Part shown: positions 18,285-27,181 of the stretch, piece after piece
How positions within the stretch are numbered: position 1 is the first letter of the stretch
Layout of the letters: each line of letters begins with the position of its first letter
NCBI GenBank assembly: GCA_021819735.1
Contig: JAKAFO010000013.1
Span: 1-33,151, forward strand
Reading direction: 5' to 3'
Source: Deltaproteobacteria bacterium
GTDB taxonomy: Bacteria; Desulfobacterota; Desulfobacteria; Desulfobacterales; Desulfosarcinaceae
DNA length: 33,151 nucleotides
Program-made: the position numbers and the translations under genes
Notes under the pieces: generated by a model
Told to the model about the DNA's origin: nothing
Seen by the model: only the letters and a program-made list of their open reading frames with translations
The model's database searches: none

Positions 18285-20363
18285 TTATTGCTTTTGCAGA
18301 TAGTCCAGCGTGATGGTCACCGTGCGGTTCAGGGCCCGGCCCTCGGGCACGGCGTTGTCGTAGAGCGGCGCGTTGGGGCCGATCCCCAAAACGTCCAGGC
18401 GCGCGGCGGTATCCACGTCGGCCTCGATGATCGAGGCCTGCACCGCCTGGGCCCGGCGTTCGGACAACTGGGTGTTGTAGGCCTGGCTGCCGATGGCGTC
18501 GGTGTGGCCCGTGACCGTGATGCTGGCCTCGGGCACCTCGCGCATGCGCTTGATGATGCGCTCGACGATGACTCTGTTGCGTGCCTTGATGGCCGCGCTG
18601 TCAAAGTCGAAGAGGATCAGGGCATACTGCTCCTTGACCCGGTAGCCTTGGCTCTGGGTGGCCTGCTGGGTGCGCTGCACGAAATGGATCGGCAGGGTGG
18701 CCGCTTCGGATTTGTTCAGTTCGTTGGCCTCCGTGTCGATGGCCTGGAACTGCATATCGACCTTTTCGCAGGCGGCCATCTCGTCGAGCAGCGCGCCTTC
18801 CAGGGGCACGGCCCACTCGGTGGGCAAGGCGCCCCGACCCTTGAGGGTGCGGATCTCGCGCTCGCCGCAACGCAGGTTGAGCCGCCAATCGGCGATGCCG
18901 GCCTCGGATTGAATCTGCTGGAAGATGCGCAGTTGGCCCAGGTCGGTCACCTTCTGCACATAGGCGCTGTCCACCGTATCCAGGATGGCCTCCTGGTCGG
19001 CATGGATCTCCACGCGCTGGTTTTCGGCCTGCCCCTCGGCGATGCGGCTGGTGCTGGGTTTTTCGGGCAGGTTGCGCGGCTCGACGGTCATGCGCCGGGG
19101 TTCGATGCCCCAGACGTAGCGCAGGTAGGCGCGCACCGACTCCGCCCGGCTCAGGGAGAGATCCTTGCGCCCCTTTTCCGGTCCCACATTGGCGTTGCAG
19201 CCCACCAGGCGCAGGTTGGCCTCGGGATACCGCCGCAGGCGGCTGCCGATGATGTTGAGCACCTGGCGGTACTTTTCCATGGCGCCTTTGAGCTGCTTTT
19301 CGTCGAAGCCGGCGGTTTCGTCCTGGTTCCGGAAGAGCACATAGCGGTCGGTGAGCTCGCTTTGGCCGGTCGCAAAGTAGATCTGGTTGAGCAGCGGCGA
19401 GCTGTCGATGGTGGTGATCTCCTCGATGGTCAGCTCGGGGGCCGCGAAGGCCACCTGGCCCGTGGGCGGTTCCAACAGGCGATAGGTGACGATGTAACGG
19501 TGCAGCATGGTGGAGGCGAAGGCTTCGAAGATCGGCAGCAGTTCGGTGGCCGAGGCCGCCTTCCAGGCGCGGCCGCCGTGGCTGCCGGCCAACTGGCCCA
19601 GGAAGGGGTCGAGGGCCGGCGTCGGCATGTAGTCCACGGCAAAGGCCGAAAAGTTGGGGATGCCCTGGGCGGCCCGTTCGACCTCGTCCTTGGTGACCGT
19701 GGAGTTGATGTCCTCGCCGTCGGACATGACCACCAGAATCTTGTGCTGTTTCTCGGGCATGGTGCGCGCTGCGTCCAGGCCGGCCATCAAGGCATCCATC
19801 AGATAGGTGCCTTCGGTCAGGCCGCTGCTCATGCTCGCCGAGAGAAAGGCGCGCAGCGTGGCCTCATCGCTGGTCTGCAAAACCCGGGCGTGCAGCGGGC
19901 GTCCGTTGACCGTGGCGGTCTGTTTTTCGTCAAAGATCACGGCCGTCACCTGGTCGATGGGCCGCAGCATTTTGTAAAAAGCGTTGAGGGCCGAGCGCAA
20001 CGGCTCGATGGCCTGGCGAATGCGCATGGATTTGGAGTTGTCCACCACCAGTACGATATTGAGCGGCACCTCTTTGCTGGTGGCCAGCGGCTCCACGGAA
20101 ACGATCTTGGCGCTTTTGGTGCCCAGCCGGAGGCTGAAATCCTTGGCGGTCAACCCTTTGATGGGCACCTCATCCCGATCGGTGACCGATACGAGCAAAC
20201 GGCCGTCTTCCATGGTTTGAAAGACCACCTGGGCGGCGGTTTCAGGGCCCAGCAGATTCAGGGCGGGGGGCACGCTATCGACCGTGGCCGCCTGGACCGG
20301 CGAGACGGTCACCATTATAATCAACAGCCCTATTGCCAGAAACGTTTTGATTCGCACGATCAT
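18285..20363 (-). CDS. Exported von Willebrand factor A protein with two tandem OmpA-like regions
   Basis: Signal peptide MIVRIKTFLAIGLLIIMVTVSPVQAA (ATG at 20363); MIDAS VLVVDNSKSM; LRLVGCNANVGPEKGRKDLSLSRAESVRAYL and ITVTGHTDAIGSQAYNTQLSERRAQAVQASI. Confidence 0.88.
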   Translation of the reverse strand: MIVRIKTFLAIGLLIIMVTVSPVQAATVDSVPPALNLLGPETAAQVVFQTMEDGRLLVSVTDRDEVPIKGLTAKDFSLRLGTKSAKIVSVEPLATSKEVPLNIVLVVDNSKSMRIRQAIEPLRSALNAFYKMLRPIDQVTAVIFDEKQTATVNGRPLHARVLQTSDEATLRAFLSASMSSGLTEGTYLMDALMAGLDAARTMPEKQHKILVVMSDGEDINSTVTKDEVERAAQGIPNFSAFAVDYMPTPALDPFLGQLAGSHGGRAWKAASATELLPIFEAFASTMLHRYIVTYRLLEPPTGQVAFAAPELTIEEITTIDSSPLLNQIYFATGQSELTDRYVLFRNQDETAGFDEKQLKGAMEKYRQVLNIIGSRLRRYPEANLRLVGCNANVGPEKGRKDLSLSRAESVRAYLRYVWGIEPRRMTVEPRNLPEKPSTSRIAEGQAENQRVEIHADQEAILDTVDSAYVQKVTDLGQLRIFQQIQSEAGIADWRLNLRCGEREIRTLKGRGALPTEWAVPLEGALLDEMAACEKVDMQFQAIDTEANELNKSEAATLPIHFVQRTQQATQSQGYRVKEQYALILFDFDSAAIKARNRVIVERIIKRMREVPEASITVTGHTDAIGSQAYNTQLSERRAQAVQASIIEADVDTAARLDVLGIGPNAPLYDNAVPEGRALNRTVTITLDYLQKQ

Positions 20364-20504
20364 GCTCCTTTCGTTGTCCTTGCCGTTGAACCTTTGAAGC
20401 AATGGATGTACCATGGGGCCTGTGGCCGCAAGCCATCGGCATTGCTTCTTTTGCAACCCGGAAGGAAACCGCCTTGATTACCTTTTTTGCACTTGGATTT
20501 CAAG

Positions 20505-21779
20505 ATGGATGACCCCTTGATCCGCCTCAAGGAACGACACCTGGCCGGAACGGCAGGTGGCCAGTTCGCCGTCTGCTCGGCCCACCCCGTGGTTTTGGGG
20601 TGTGCCCTGGAAATGGTCCGGACCACCGGGCGCTGCTTGCTGGTGGAGGCCACGGCCAATCAAGTCAATCCGTTCGGCGGTTACTCGGGCCATACGCCGG
20701 CGCAATTCATGGCCTTCGTGGGGGAGTTGGCCGGCCGGGAGGGTTTGCCCTTGAGCCGGGTAGTGGTGGGCGCCGATCACCTCGGACCGCATGTCTGGAA
20801 GGCGGAGCCGGCGGAATCGGCCCTGCGCAAGGCCGAAACCCTGGCGCGGCAATGCGTGGCGGCCGGTTTTCAAAAGCTCCACCTGGATACCGCCACTGCC
20901 TGCGCCGATGACCCGGCCCCCCAATTGCCGGTGGCCGAGGCGGCCCGCAGGGCGGCGCGCCTGTGTCGTGCGGCCGAAGCGGCGCGCGCGGATCGGGCCC
21001 AGGGGCCATTGTATGTGATCGGCAAGGAGGTGCCGCCGCCCGGTGGTGCCCTGGCGGCGGGCGAGACCCCGGCGGTCAGCGATCCCGAGCACATTCTGGC
21101 CGACCTGGCGGTCTATCGCCGGGCTTTCGAAGCCGCCGGCGTGGCTGCGGCCTGGTCCCGGGTGCTGGCCGTGGTCGTGCAGCCCGGCGTGGATTTCGGA
21201 GACCATGGGGCGGCCGCCTACGCGCCGGAGCGGGCCGCCGCGCTTTCCGCGGCCCACGGGCAACTGCCCGGCCGTATGACCTACGAGGTGCATGCCACCG
21301 ATTACCAAACGCCGGCCGCCCTGCAACGTATGGTGCGGGACCATTTTCTCCTGCTCAAGGTGGGGCCGTGCCTGACCTTTGCCCTGCGCCGGGCGCTCTA
21401 CGCCCTGGCCGAGATCGAAGCCGAGCTGGATGGGATCGCCGCGCCCGCGCGGCTGCCCGAGGTGATGGAAGGCTTGATGACCGAGCGTCCGGAGCACTGG
21501 CGCTCACACTATCGCGGCGACGAGGTGCGCCTGCGCCATTTGCGCCACCACAGCCCCAGGGACCGTATCCGCTACTACTGGTCCGATGCGCGCGCCAGCC
21601 AGGCCGTGGAACGCCTGCTGGGCAACCTGAGCCGCCCCTTGCCGAGCGCGCTGCTGGAAGCCAAGCTGCCGGAACTATTCGCCGAGATCCGTCACGAAAA
21701 AGTCTTCGCCAATCCCTCCGCCATCGTGCGCGTGGCAGTGCGCCACGCACTGCGGCCCTATCTGGACGCGTGCCGTTGA
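20505..21779 (+). CDS. GatZ/KbaZ-like (class II tagatose-bisphosphate aldolase non-catalytic subunit family) protein
   Basis: VCSAHPVVLGCALE, VEATANQVNPFGGYSGHTPAQF, VVGADHLGPHVWK, YVIGKEVPPPGG, EVHATDYQT. Confidence 0.87.
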   Translation: MDDPLIRLKERHLAGTAGGQFAVCSAHPVVLGCALEMVRTTGRCLLVEATANQVNPFGGYSGHTPAQFMAFVGELAGREGLPLSRVVVGADHLGPHVWKAEPAESALRKAETLARQCVAAGFQKLHLDTATACADDPAPQLPVAEAARRAARLCRAAEAARADRAQGPLYVIGKEVPPPGGALAAGETPAVSDPEHILADLAVYRRAFEAAGVAAAWSRVLAVVVQPGVDFGDHGAAAYAPERAAALSAAHGQLPGRMTYEVHATDYQTPAALQRMVRDHFLLLKVGPCLTFALRRALYALAEIEAELDGIAAPARLPEVMEGLMTERPEHWRSHYRGDEVRLRHLRHHSPRDRIRYYWSDARASQAVERLLGNLSRPLPSALLEAKLPELFAEIRHEKVFANPSAIVRVAVRHALRPYLDACR

Positions 21780-21792
21780 GAACCCAGCCGGC

Positions 21793-24700
21793 TCAATTCT
21801 TCGCCGGTTGGGCTGCCACCGCTTCGTTCGCTTTCTGCGCCGGCGGGTTGAGCCGGGAGAACTTCGCGATTTCGCGGTTGATGATACGGGCCATGCGCCA
21901 GCGCGCCCCCGGGACCTGCTCCTCCTGCTCGGGGTAAATCTCCAGGTAGATGCGCCGGTGCCAATGTTCTTCCGTGGGCACCATTTTGTCGATGCGCATC
22001 TGGGTGACCTGGGCAGGCATCGGCTTCTGGCCCGCGGCCATCTCCATCATCGCTTTGCGGGCCAGGCCCATGCGGCGCATGGCCGGCCGGATGCGCAGGT
22101 AGAGCAAGGTGGCTTTATCCTCGGGCGGGGTTCCCTGGGGCTGGACGATGGCGAATCCCACCGTGATGGTGGCAAAGGCGTCCCGGCGGATCTGGGTCGG
22201 GTCTTCGGTGGTGATGCGCAACGGGAAGATGTGAAAGCAGTCGGGGATCGTATTGCCGCGTTTTTGCCGCGACGTGCAATAGAGGCGCAAGTATTCGTGC
22301 GCCAGTTGGGTCTCGAAAAAGTCGAAGCCGAAGAGCCGTTCGGCCCGCCGCCAGGGATCGTCCAGCCCGGTTTGTTTGGGCTGCCGGGCGATTTGATGGT
22401 CGGCCGGCTGCAGGTCGAAACCGTCGCCGTTGGGTTGCACATTGACTTCCAGGGGCTCGGCCCAGGAGAGTTCGTTGACCTCCAGGCGCAGATGGTGGGC
22501 GCAGAAGGTCTGGAAGCGGGTGCTGTAACAGCCGGCGCTCATGGACCAGGTGTAGCGTACCATGCGCGACAGGGACCAGCGCAGCAGCAGGCTCATCCAG
22601 CCCCGGTGGCTGGGGGCATCGTAGTGGATATCCAACCGCAGTTCGTGGAAGATCTGCTGCATGAATTGAATCAACCGCCGACAGAAGAAAAAGCCGGCCC
22701 GCAACTCTTCGTAGCTGTCGGGGACCCAGGGGACCGCGCGATGGTCCAACCGGGCGCTGCGCACCATGCGGCCCAGATCCGGGTAAAGCTGCCAGTCGAG
22801 GAAGGCCAGGTTGGGGTCGCTGCGCATGGTGTCGAGCAGGTCCCCCAGCAGGGCGTCATGATCGCCGATAGGCTTTTCAGCGTTCTCCACGTGGGGGTAC
22901 CATTGGTTGCTCACCTCCATGAAGAGTTCCTTGAAAAATACTTCATCCGCCAGTGTGCGCGTGCCCAGCGCCCGGGCGGCCAGGTTGCGGCGCACCACCT
23001 GCACCGGCATGGCCAGCACCGAGGCTGCGATGTGGTGCCCCAGCGTCCGGTAGCTTTCGAACTGCATCTCGTCGAACCACTGGTCGGCTGTGGACTGATG
23101 CGGAAAAGCCGGGTTTGCGGCGGCATAGGTGGCGATATCCTGGGGCTCGTCGCCGATCAGGGAGGCCTTGAGGTAGAGCAGGATGCCATCCGGCTGGGCT
23201 GCATCGGCCTGGCCGTAGCGGATGCGGCCCACCGCGCAGTGCCAGCGGCTGTGCCCGGTGACCGGATCGTGGCGCAACTGGCTGACGTCGATGTCGATGG
23301 GAATGCCGAAATCGGTGCGGCAGCGTTCGATGGCGATGCCCAACCCGCCGAAGGTCATGCAGGCGTCTTCCTCCGCATCGCAGGCCACGATAAAACGGCA
23401 GCGCCGGCGCACCAGTTCGTAGACGCCCAGGTTTTCGAAATGGCCGCCGTCGGAGACATAGGCGAACTTGCGGCCGGCATCGGTCAGGCCGAGCAGTTCG
23501 CGGGCCAGGAAGAGCAATCCGAGGCTCGGCCCCGGTTTGCGCCACAGCGTGGGGTCCGGCAGCGCCGTATTGGGCAGCCACCAGCCCAGGCGCACGTTGA
23601 AGACCGTCATCAAAAACGCCAGGGCCGGAGAGGTGCGATAGCCCATGTTGGGCGAGGCCGCCGCGCCCGAGATGGTCATGGCCTTGCCCAGGGAGATGCC
23701 TTTGTCCGAGCGCTTGCCGTCCGCGTACACCTTGCTCGATACATACCCGCCCAGCTTTTCTTGCGGCTGATCGTCGCGCTCGCCCTCCTTGGGGAACTCA
23801 TAGCCGCAGTAGAGCGGAGAAAACAGGAAGGCCCCGGCCTTGCGCTGCTGCCAGGCCAGCCGGGTGGCGTGCACCAGGTTGATGGCCGCGTTGATCAGCA
23901 GATAAGGGCCGCGGTACTCTTTCCGATTCGGCACCAGATCGGACAGGCGCACCTTGTTGTCGTCCAGATCGAAGCCGGTGAAGGGATGGTGACGCCGCCC
24001 GAGATTCGAGGCCCCCAGGTAGGCGCGGATCAGGCGGTTGCCATACAAGGCGTGCAGCGAGAAGGTGTTGACCCCCACCCGCCAGGACCAGGCCAGGGTG
24101 ATCACAATGAAGGCGGCCCCCGTCAAGAGACAGAGCCCCAGGGCCTTCCAGGAGACATTGGGCATGACTTGCCAGGGGATCTCCAGGTTTTCGACATGCA
24201 TCTGATAAGCGAGCAGTTTGTTGACCGCGGAGCTGTCCAGGGCGCCGATCAGGATCACCAGCAAGCCGGCGATGAAGACCACCGGCGCCACGGCCATGAC
24301 GGCTTTGCGGATCGCGCGGCCGAACCCTTCGGTCTGCTTCTCTTGGCCGGAGCGGCCCAGCCAGGCGCCGGCGGCGCTGATGGCTGCCCACAGCGCGCCC
24401 AGAATGCCGTGGGGATAGGAAACCAGCTTTCCATCGAGCCAGCGCAGGGCCATGGGCGCGCCGATCACGGCCACCGTCAATAAGCAGAAGAGAATGGTCC
24501 ATTTGGTGATGGCCGCGAAGATGCGCGCCAGCCACTCCCGCTCCAACTCCTCGAGATCGCGCCCGGCCAGGCCGATGAAGACCATCGCAAAAAGGGTGAA
24601 GGCCGCGAGCATCAATGGCGGGCCGATCAACAACCCCATCCAGTATTCCGCTCCCAGCCAGGCAAAGGCGCCGGCCGAGCTGTTGAACCAGTGGCAAATA

Positions 24701-25770
24701 CCCCAGATCGCGAGGAAGAAAGAGGTCGCGCCCCCTAATGCCGCCATGCCCCGCTTGCATTTGCTCCACAGGCGTTCGGGCTCAGCTCGGTGGGCCGGGT
24801 CGCTGGGCCGCGCTTTGCTTTCGGTGTTGCCCGGGGCAAAAAAGGTGCCGAGCACGCCGCCGCAGAAGACAACGCCCAGGGCGATCACGAAAGCCCGGAT
24901 CGTTCCGACCTCATTGTCCACGGCCATAAAATCGCTTCTGTGTTGCCACAGAACGCAGGCCCCCAGCCAAATCGCCAGGGTGGTCATGATCACCGACAGG
25001 CGCGCGGCGAAATTGGAGCAGTCCTTCTGGCCGGCGGCATTCGCGCGGCAACGCCGCAGATCCCTGGATGCGGCAAAGGCCGTCACGCTCATGGCCAGGA
25101 TGAAAAGCCAATAGATCCCTTCATTGAGATGGGTTGCCGCGCCGTCGAGCATCAAGGCCTCGAGCACGATCGTGCCGCGTACCCAGAAAACCAGCGCGAT
25201 CAAGGCGCCGACGAGCACCGAGAGGGTCAGCAGAAAATTGCGCAGATAGGCGACGGCCACGGTCCAGGTGTCGGTTCCCCACAGCCCCTTGCGCGGGGTC
25301 AGGTAGTTGGAGAACTCGCGCAGGTGGGCAATGGGCGAGGGTTCGTGGCGGCCGGTCTGGGCAGTGGCCTGGGACTTGAAACTGCCCACCGACTGCCCCA
25401 GGGCATCCATTACCTCCTGAAAGCTCTGCTGGCAGTGATCGGGCCCCTGCTTCTCGATGCGTCGCCGCAGCCAGGCCGCCAGCCAACTGCCGATATAGCC
25501 ACCGCCCGATACGGTGGAGAGATAGTCGAACTTCTCCAGAATACCCAGGCTCGCCAGGGCCTGGAGCACCCCCAGGTTGAAGGTGGCGCTGCGGATGCCG
25601 CCGCCGGAGAACGCCAGCCCGGATAGATCCGCCGCGTGGGCGTCGGTGATGGGGTCCTCCGAAGCTTGCAGTGTTTCACCGCGCAGGGTCGTTAACTCTT
25701 GGCGCAGGACTTGTTTAAAATCCAGACGGGTCTCTTGGGGCGGAAGCGATGTTTCGGCGTGGGTCGTCAT
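21793..25770 (-). CDS. Giant membrane patatin-like phospholipase, possible C-terminal GNAT-like region
   Basis: 1325 aa; FSGGGIRSATFNLGVLQALASLGILEKFDYLSTVSGGGYIGSW and SDGGHFENLGVYEL; several TM segments between them; C-terminal LYLRIRPAMRRMGLARKAMMEMA. RBS aggaggc upstream. Confidence 0.88.
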   Translation of the reverse strand: MTTHAETSLPPQETRLDFKQVLRQELTTLRGETLQASEDPITDAHAADLSGLAFSGGGIRSATFNLGVLQALASLGILEKFDYLSTVSGGGYIGSWLAAWLRRRIEKQGPDHCQQSFQEVMDALGQSVGSFKSQATAQTGRHEPSPIAHLREFSNYLTPRKGLWGTDTWTVAVAYLRNFLLTLSVLVGALIALVFWVRGTIVLEALMLDGAATHLNEGIYWLFILAMSVTAFAASRDLRRCRANAAGQKDCSNFAARLSVIMTTLAIWLGACVLWQHRSDFMAVDNEVGTIRAFVIALGVVFCGGVLGTFFAPGNTESKARPSDPAHRAEPERLWSKCKRGMAALGGATSFFLAIWGICHWFNSSAGAFAWLGAEYWMGLLIGPPLMLAAFTLFAMVFIGLAGRDLEELEREWLARIFAAITKWTILFCLLTVAVIGAPMALRWLDGKLVSYPHGILGALWAAISAAGAWLGRSGQEKQTEGFGRAIRKAVMAVAPVVFIAGLLVILIGALDSSAVNKLLAYQMHVENLEIPWQVMPNVSWKALGLCLLTGAAFIVITLAWSWRVGVNTFSLHALYGNRLIRAYLGASNLGRRHHPFTGFDLDDNKVRLSDLVPNRKEYRGPYLLINAAINLVHATRLAWQQRKAGAFLFSPLYCGYEFPKEGERDDQPQEKLGGYVSSKVYADGKRSDKGISLGKAMTISGAAASPNMGYRTSPALAFLMTVFNVRLGWWLPNTALPDPTLWRKPGPSLGLLFLARELLGLTDAGRKFAYVSDGGHFENLGVYELVRRRCRFIVACDAEEDACMTFGGLGIAIERCRTDFGIPIDIDVSQLRHDPVTGHSRWHCAVGRIRYGQADAAQPDGILLYLKASLIGDEPQDIATYAAANPAFPHQSTADQWFDEMQFESYRTLGHHIAASVLAMPVQVVRRNLAARALGTRTLADEVFFKELFMEVSNQWYPHVENAEKPIGDHDALLGDLLDTMRSDPNLAFLDWQLYPDLGRMVRSARLDHRAVPWVPDSYEELRAGFFFCRRLIQFMQQIFHELRLDIHYDAPSHRGWMSLLLRWSLSRMVRYTWSMSAGCYSTRFQTFCAHHLRLEVNELSWAEPLEVNVQPNGDGFDLQPADHQIARQPKQTGLDDPWRRAERLFGFDFFETQLAHEYLRLYCTSRQKRGNTIPDCFHIFPLRITTEDPTQIRRDAFATITVGFAIVQPQGTPPEDKATLLYLRIRPAMRRMGLARKAMMEMAAGQKPMPAQVTQMRIDKMVPTEEHWHRRIYLEIYPEQEEQVPGARWRMARIINREIAKFSRLNPPAQKANEAVAAQPAKN

Positions 25771-25945
25771 GCTTGCCTCCTGGGTAGGTTGTCACATCAA
25801 AGGCGGCCCCCGCGGCACGATTGCTGGAGCATGCAAAACACGATGGCGACATCGATCGGCATCCGATCCGAATGAAGAAAGCTGAGCAGGGGTTAATCGA
25901 AAGAATACTTTAGCTATATCCAAAAGGGCCTGTGATGTAAATGAA

Positions 25946-27160
25946 TTAGATGTAGATCCAGGCCGCCAGCACCAGCAGCGACCAGGCCGTCACGGCCAGG
26001 CCCACCTTGGCGTGGGTCTTGAAGTCGATGGCGATGCCGCAGTCGGCGGCCTGCTCGATGACGATCAGGTTGGCGATGCTGCCGATGGTGATCAGGTTGC
26101 CGGCAAAAGTACTGGAGAGCGCCAGCAGATACCACTGCTCGGGCCGGGCCGCGTCCAGGAAGCGCACCAGCAGCATGGTGGCCGGCACGTTGCTGACGAT
26201 GTTGCTCAAGAGGGTGGAGACGCCGGTGAGCACCAGGGGGTGTTGGATGTCGATGCCCTGAACGGAGAGATAGCCCACCAACTGCTCGGGCAGATGCACC
26301 GCGCTGATGCCTTCGATGACCACGAACAGGGCGCAAAAGAGAGTCAGCAGGTACCAATCCACCAGGGCGATGATGTGGCGCGATTGCATCTTGCGGCTGC
26401 ACAGCAGCAGGCCGGCAATGGCCAGGGCCGAGAACTCCCGGGGAATGGAAGTAAAGAAGAGCGCCACCAGCGCGCAGACGGCCACCAGCCCCTTGCCGCT
26501 TTGCCAGGGGTTGAACAGCGGCCAGTAGCGGCGCCGCTCCTGCCGGGGCGCCGGCGTGGGCGCGGTCCAGCGACCCCGGTAGATCCAGACGATGATGGCG
26601 AAGGCGCCCGCGAAGGCTGCGATCACCGGCGGCGTGCACCAGGCCAGGAAGGCGCCGAAGGAAAGGCGGCCGAGCTGGCCGATGAGCATGTTCTGGGGGT
26701 TGCCGATGATGGTGGCCGCCGAGCCGATGTTGCTGGCCACGGCCAGGCCGATGAGAAAGGGGATGGGGTTCATGCCCGCGCCCATCAACGCATAGGCCAG
26801 CACCGGAGTAAAGGCCAGGCAGACGATATCGTTGGCCAGCAGGGCCGAGAGCAGCGCGCTGACCGTCATGCAGATCAGCAAAAAGGTCCGCGGGTGAAGG
26901 CACAGGACCGCGATGCCCTGGGCCACGCGGGTGTAAAAGCCGCCCAGGCGCAATTGGGCCGAGATGATCATCAGAGCATAGAGCAATATAATGGTGGGAA
27001 AGTCGATGCTGGCCACAGCCCGGTCCAGGGCCACCGATCCGCCCACCACCATGGCGATGGCGCCCAGCAAGGCGATGCCGGTGCGGTCCAGCAGCAGGTA
27101 AGGGATGCGGCCGATGGCCACGCCCAGGTAGGTCACGATGAAGATTACAATCGCCCACAT
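25946..27160 (-). CDS. ArsB/NhaD/SLC13-type ion permease
   Basis: Polytopic; LANDIVCLAFTPVL, NIGSAATIIGNPQNMLIG, SNVPATMLLVRFL, ATFAGNLITIGSIAN-type second repeat. Confidence 0.85.
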   Translation of the reverse strand: MWAIVIFIVTYLGVAIGRIPYLLLDRTGIALLGAIAMVVGGSVALDRAVASIDFPTIILLYALMIISAQLRLGGFYTRVAQGIAVLCLHPRTFLLICMTVSALLSALLANDIVCLAFTPVLAYALMGAGMNPIPFLIGLAVASNIGSAATIIGNPQNMLIGQLGRLSFGAFLAWCTPPVIAAFAGAFAIIVWIYRGRWTAPTPAPRQERRRYWPLFNPWQSGKGLVAVCALVALFFTSIPREFSALAIAGLLLCSRKMQSRHIIALVDWYLLTLFCALFVVIEGISAVHLPEQLVGYLSVQGIDIQHPLVLTGVSTLLSNIVSNVPATMLLVRFLDAARPEQWYLLALSSTFAGNLITIGSIANLIVIEQAADCGIAIDFKTHAKVGLAVTAWSLLVLAAWIYI

Positions 27161-27181
27161 GCGGGAACCTTTCTCATGGGT

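Noticed and set aside
16461-20477. 1338-aa plus-strand ORF
   Set aside because: Antisense artefact of high GC: Gly/His/Gln/Val-rich with no family motifs, lying opposite the well-supported amidohydrolase, pterin-binding and VWA-OmpA genes.
21783-21812. Hairpin cccagccggc/gccggttggg as a terminator between convergent genes
   Set aside because: 10-bp stem with a G-U pair but overlaps the patatin stop codon and lacks a U-run; evidence too weak for a terminator call.
21808-24483. 891-aa plus-strand ORF
   Set aside because: Antisense to the patatin gene; low-complexity HRG-rich composition and no recognisable domain.
25914-27158. 414-aa minus-strand ORF in another frame over the permease
   Set aside because: Frame-shifted Arg/His/Pro-rich reading of the same region; the 404-aa frame has coherent TM segments and a GNPQN motif.
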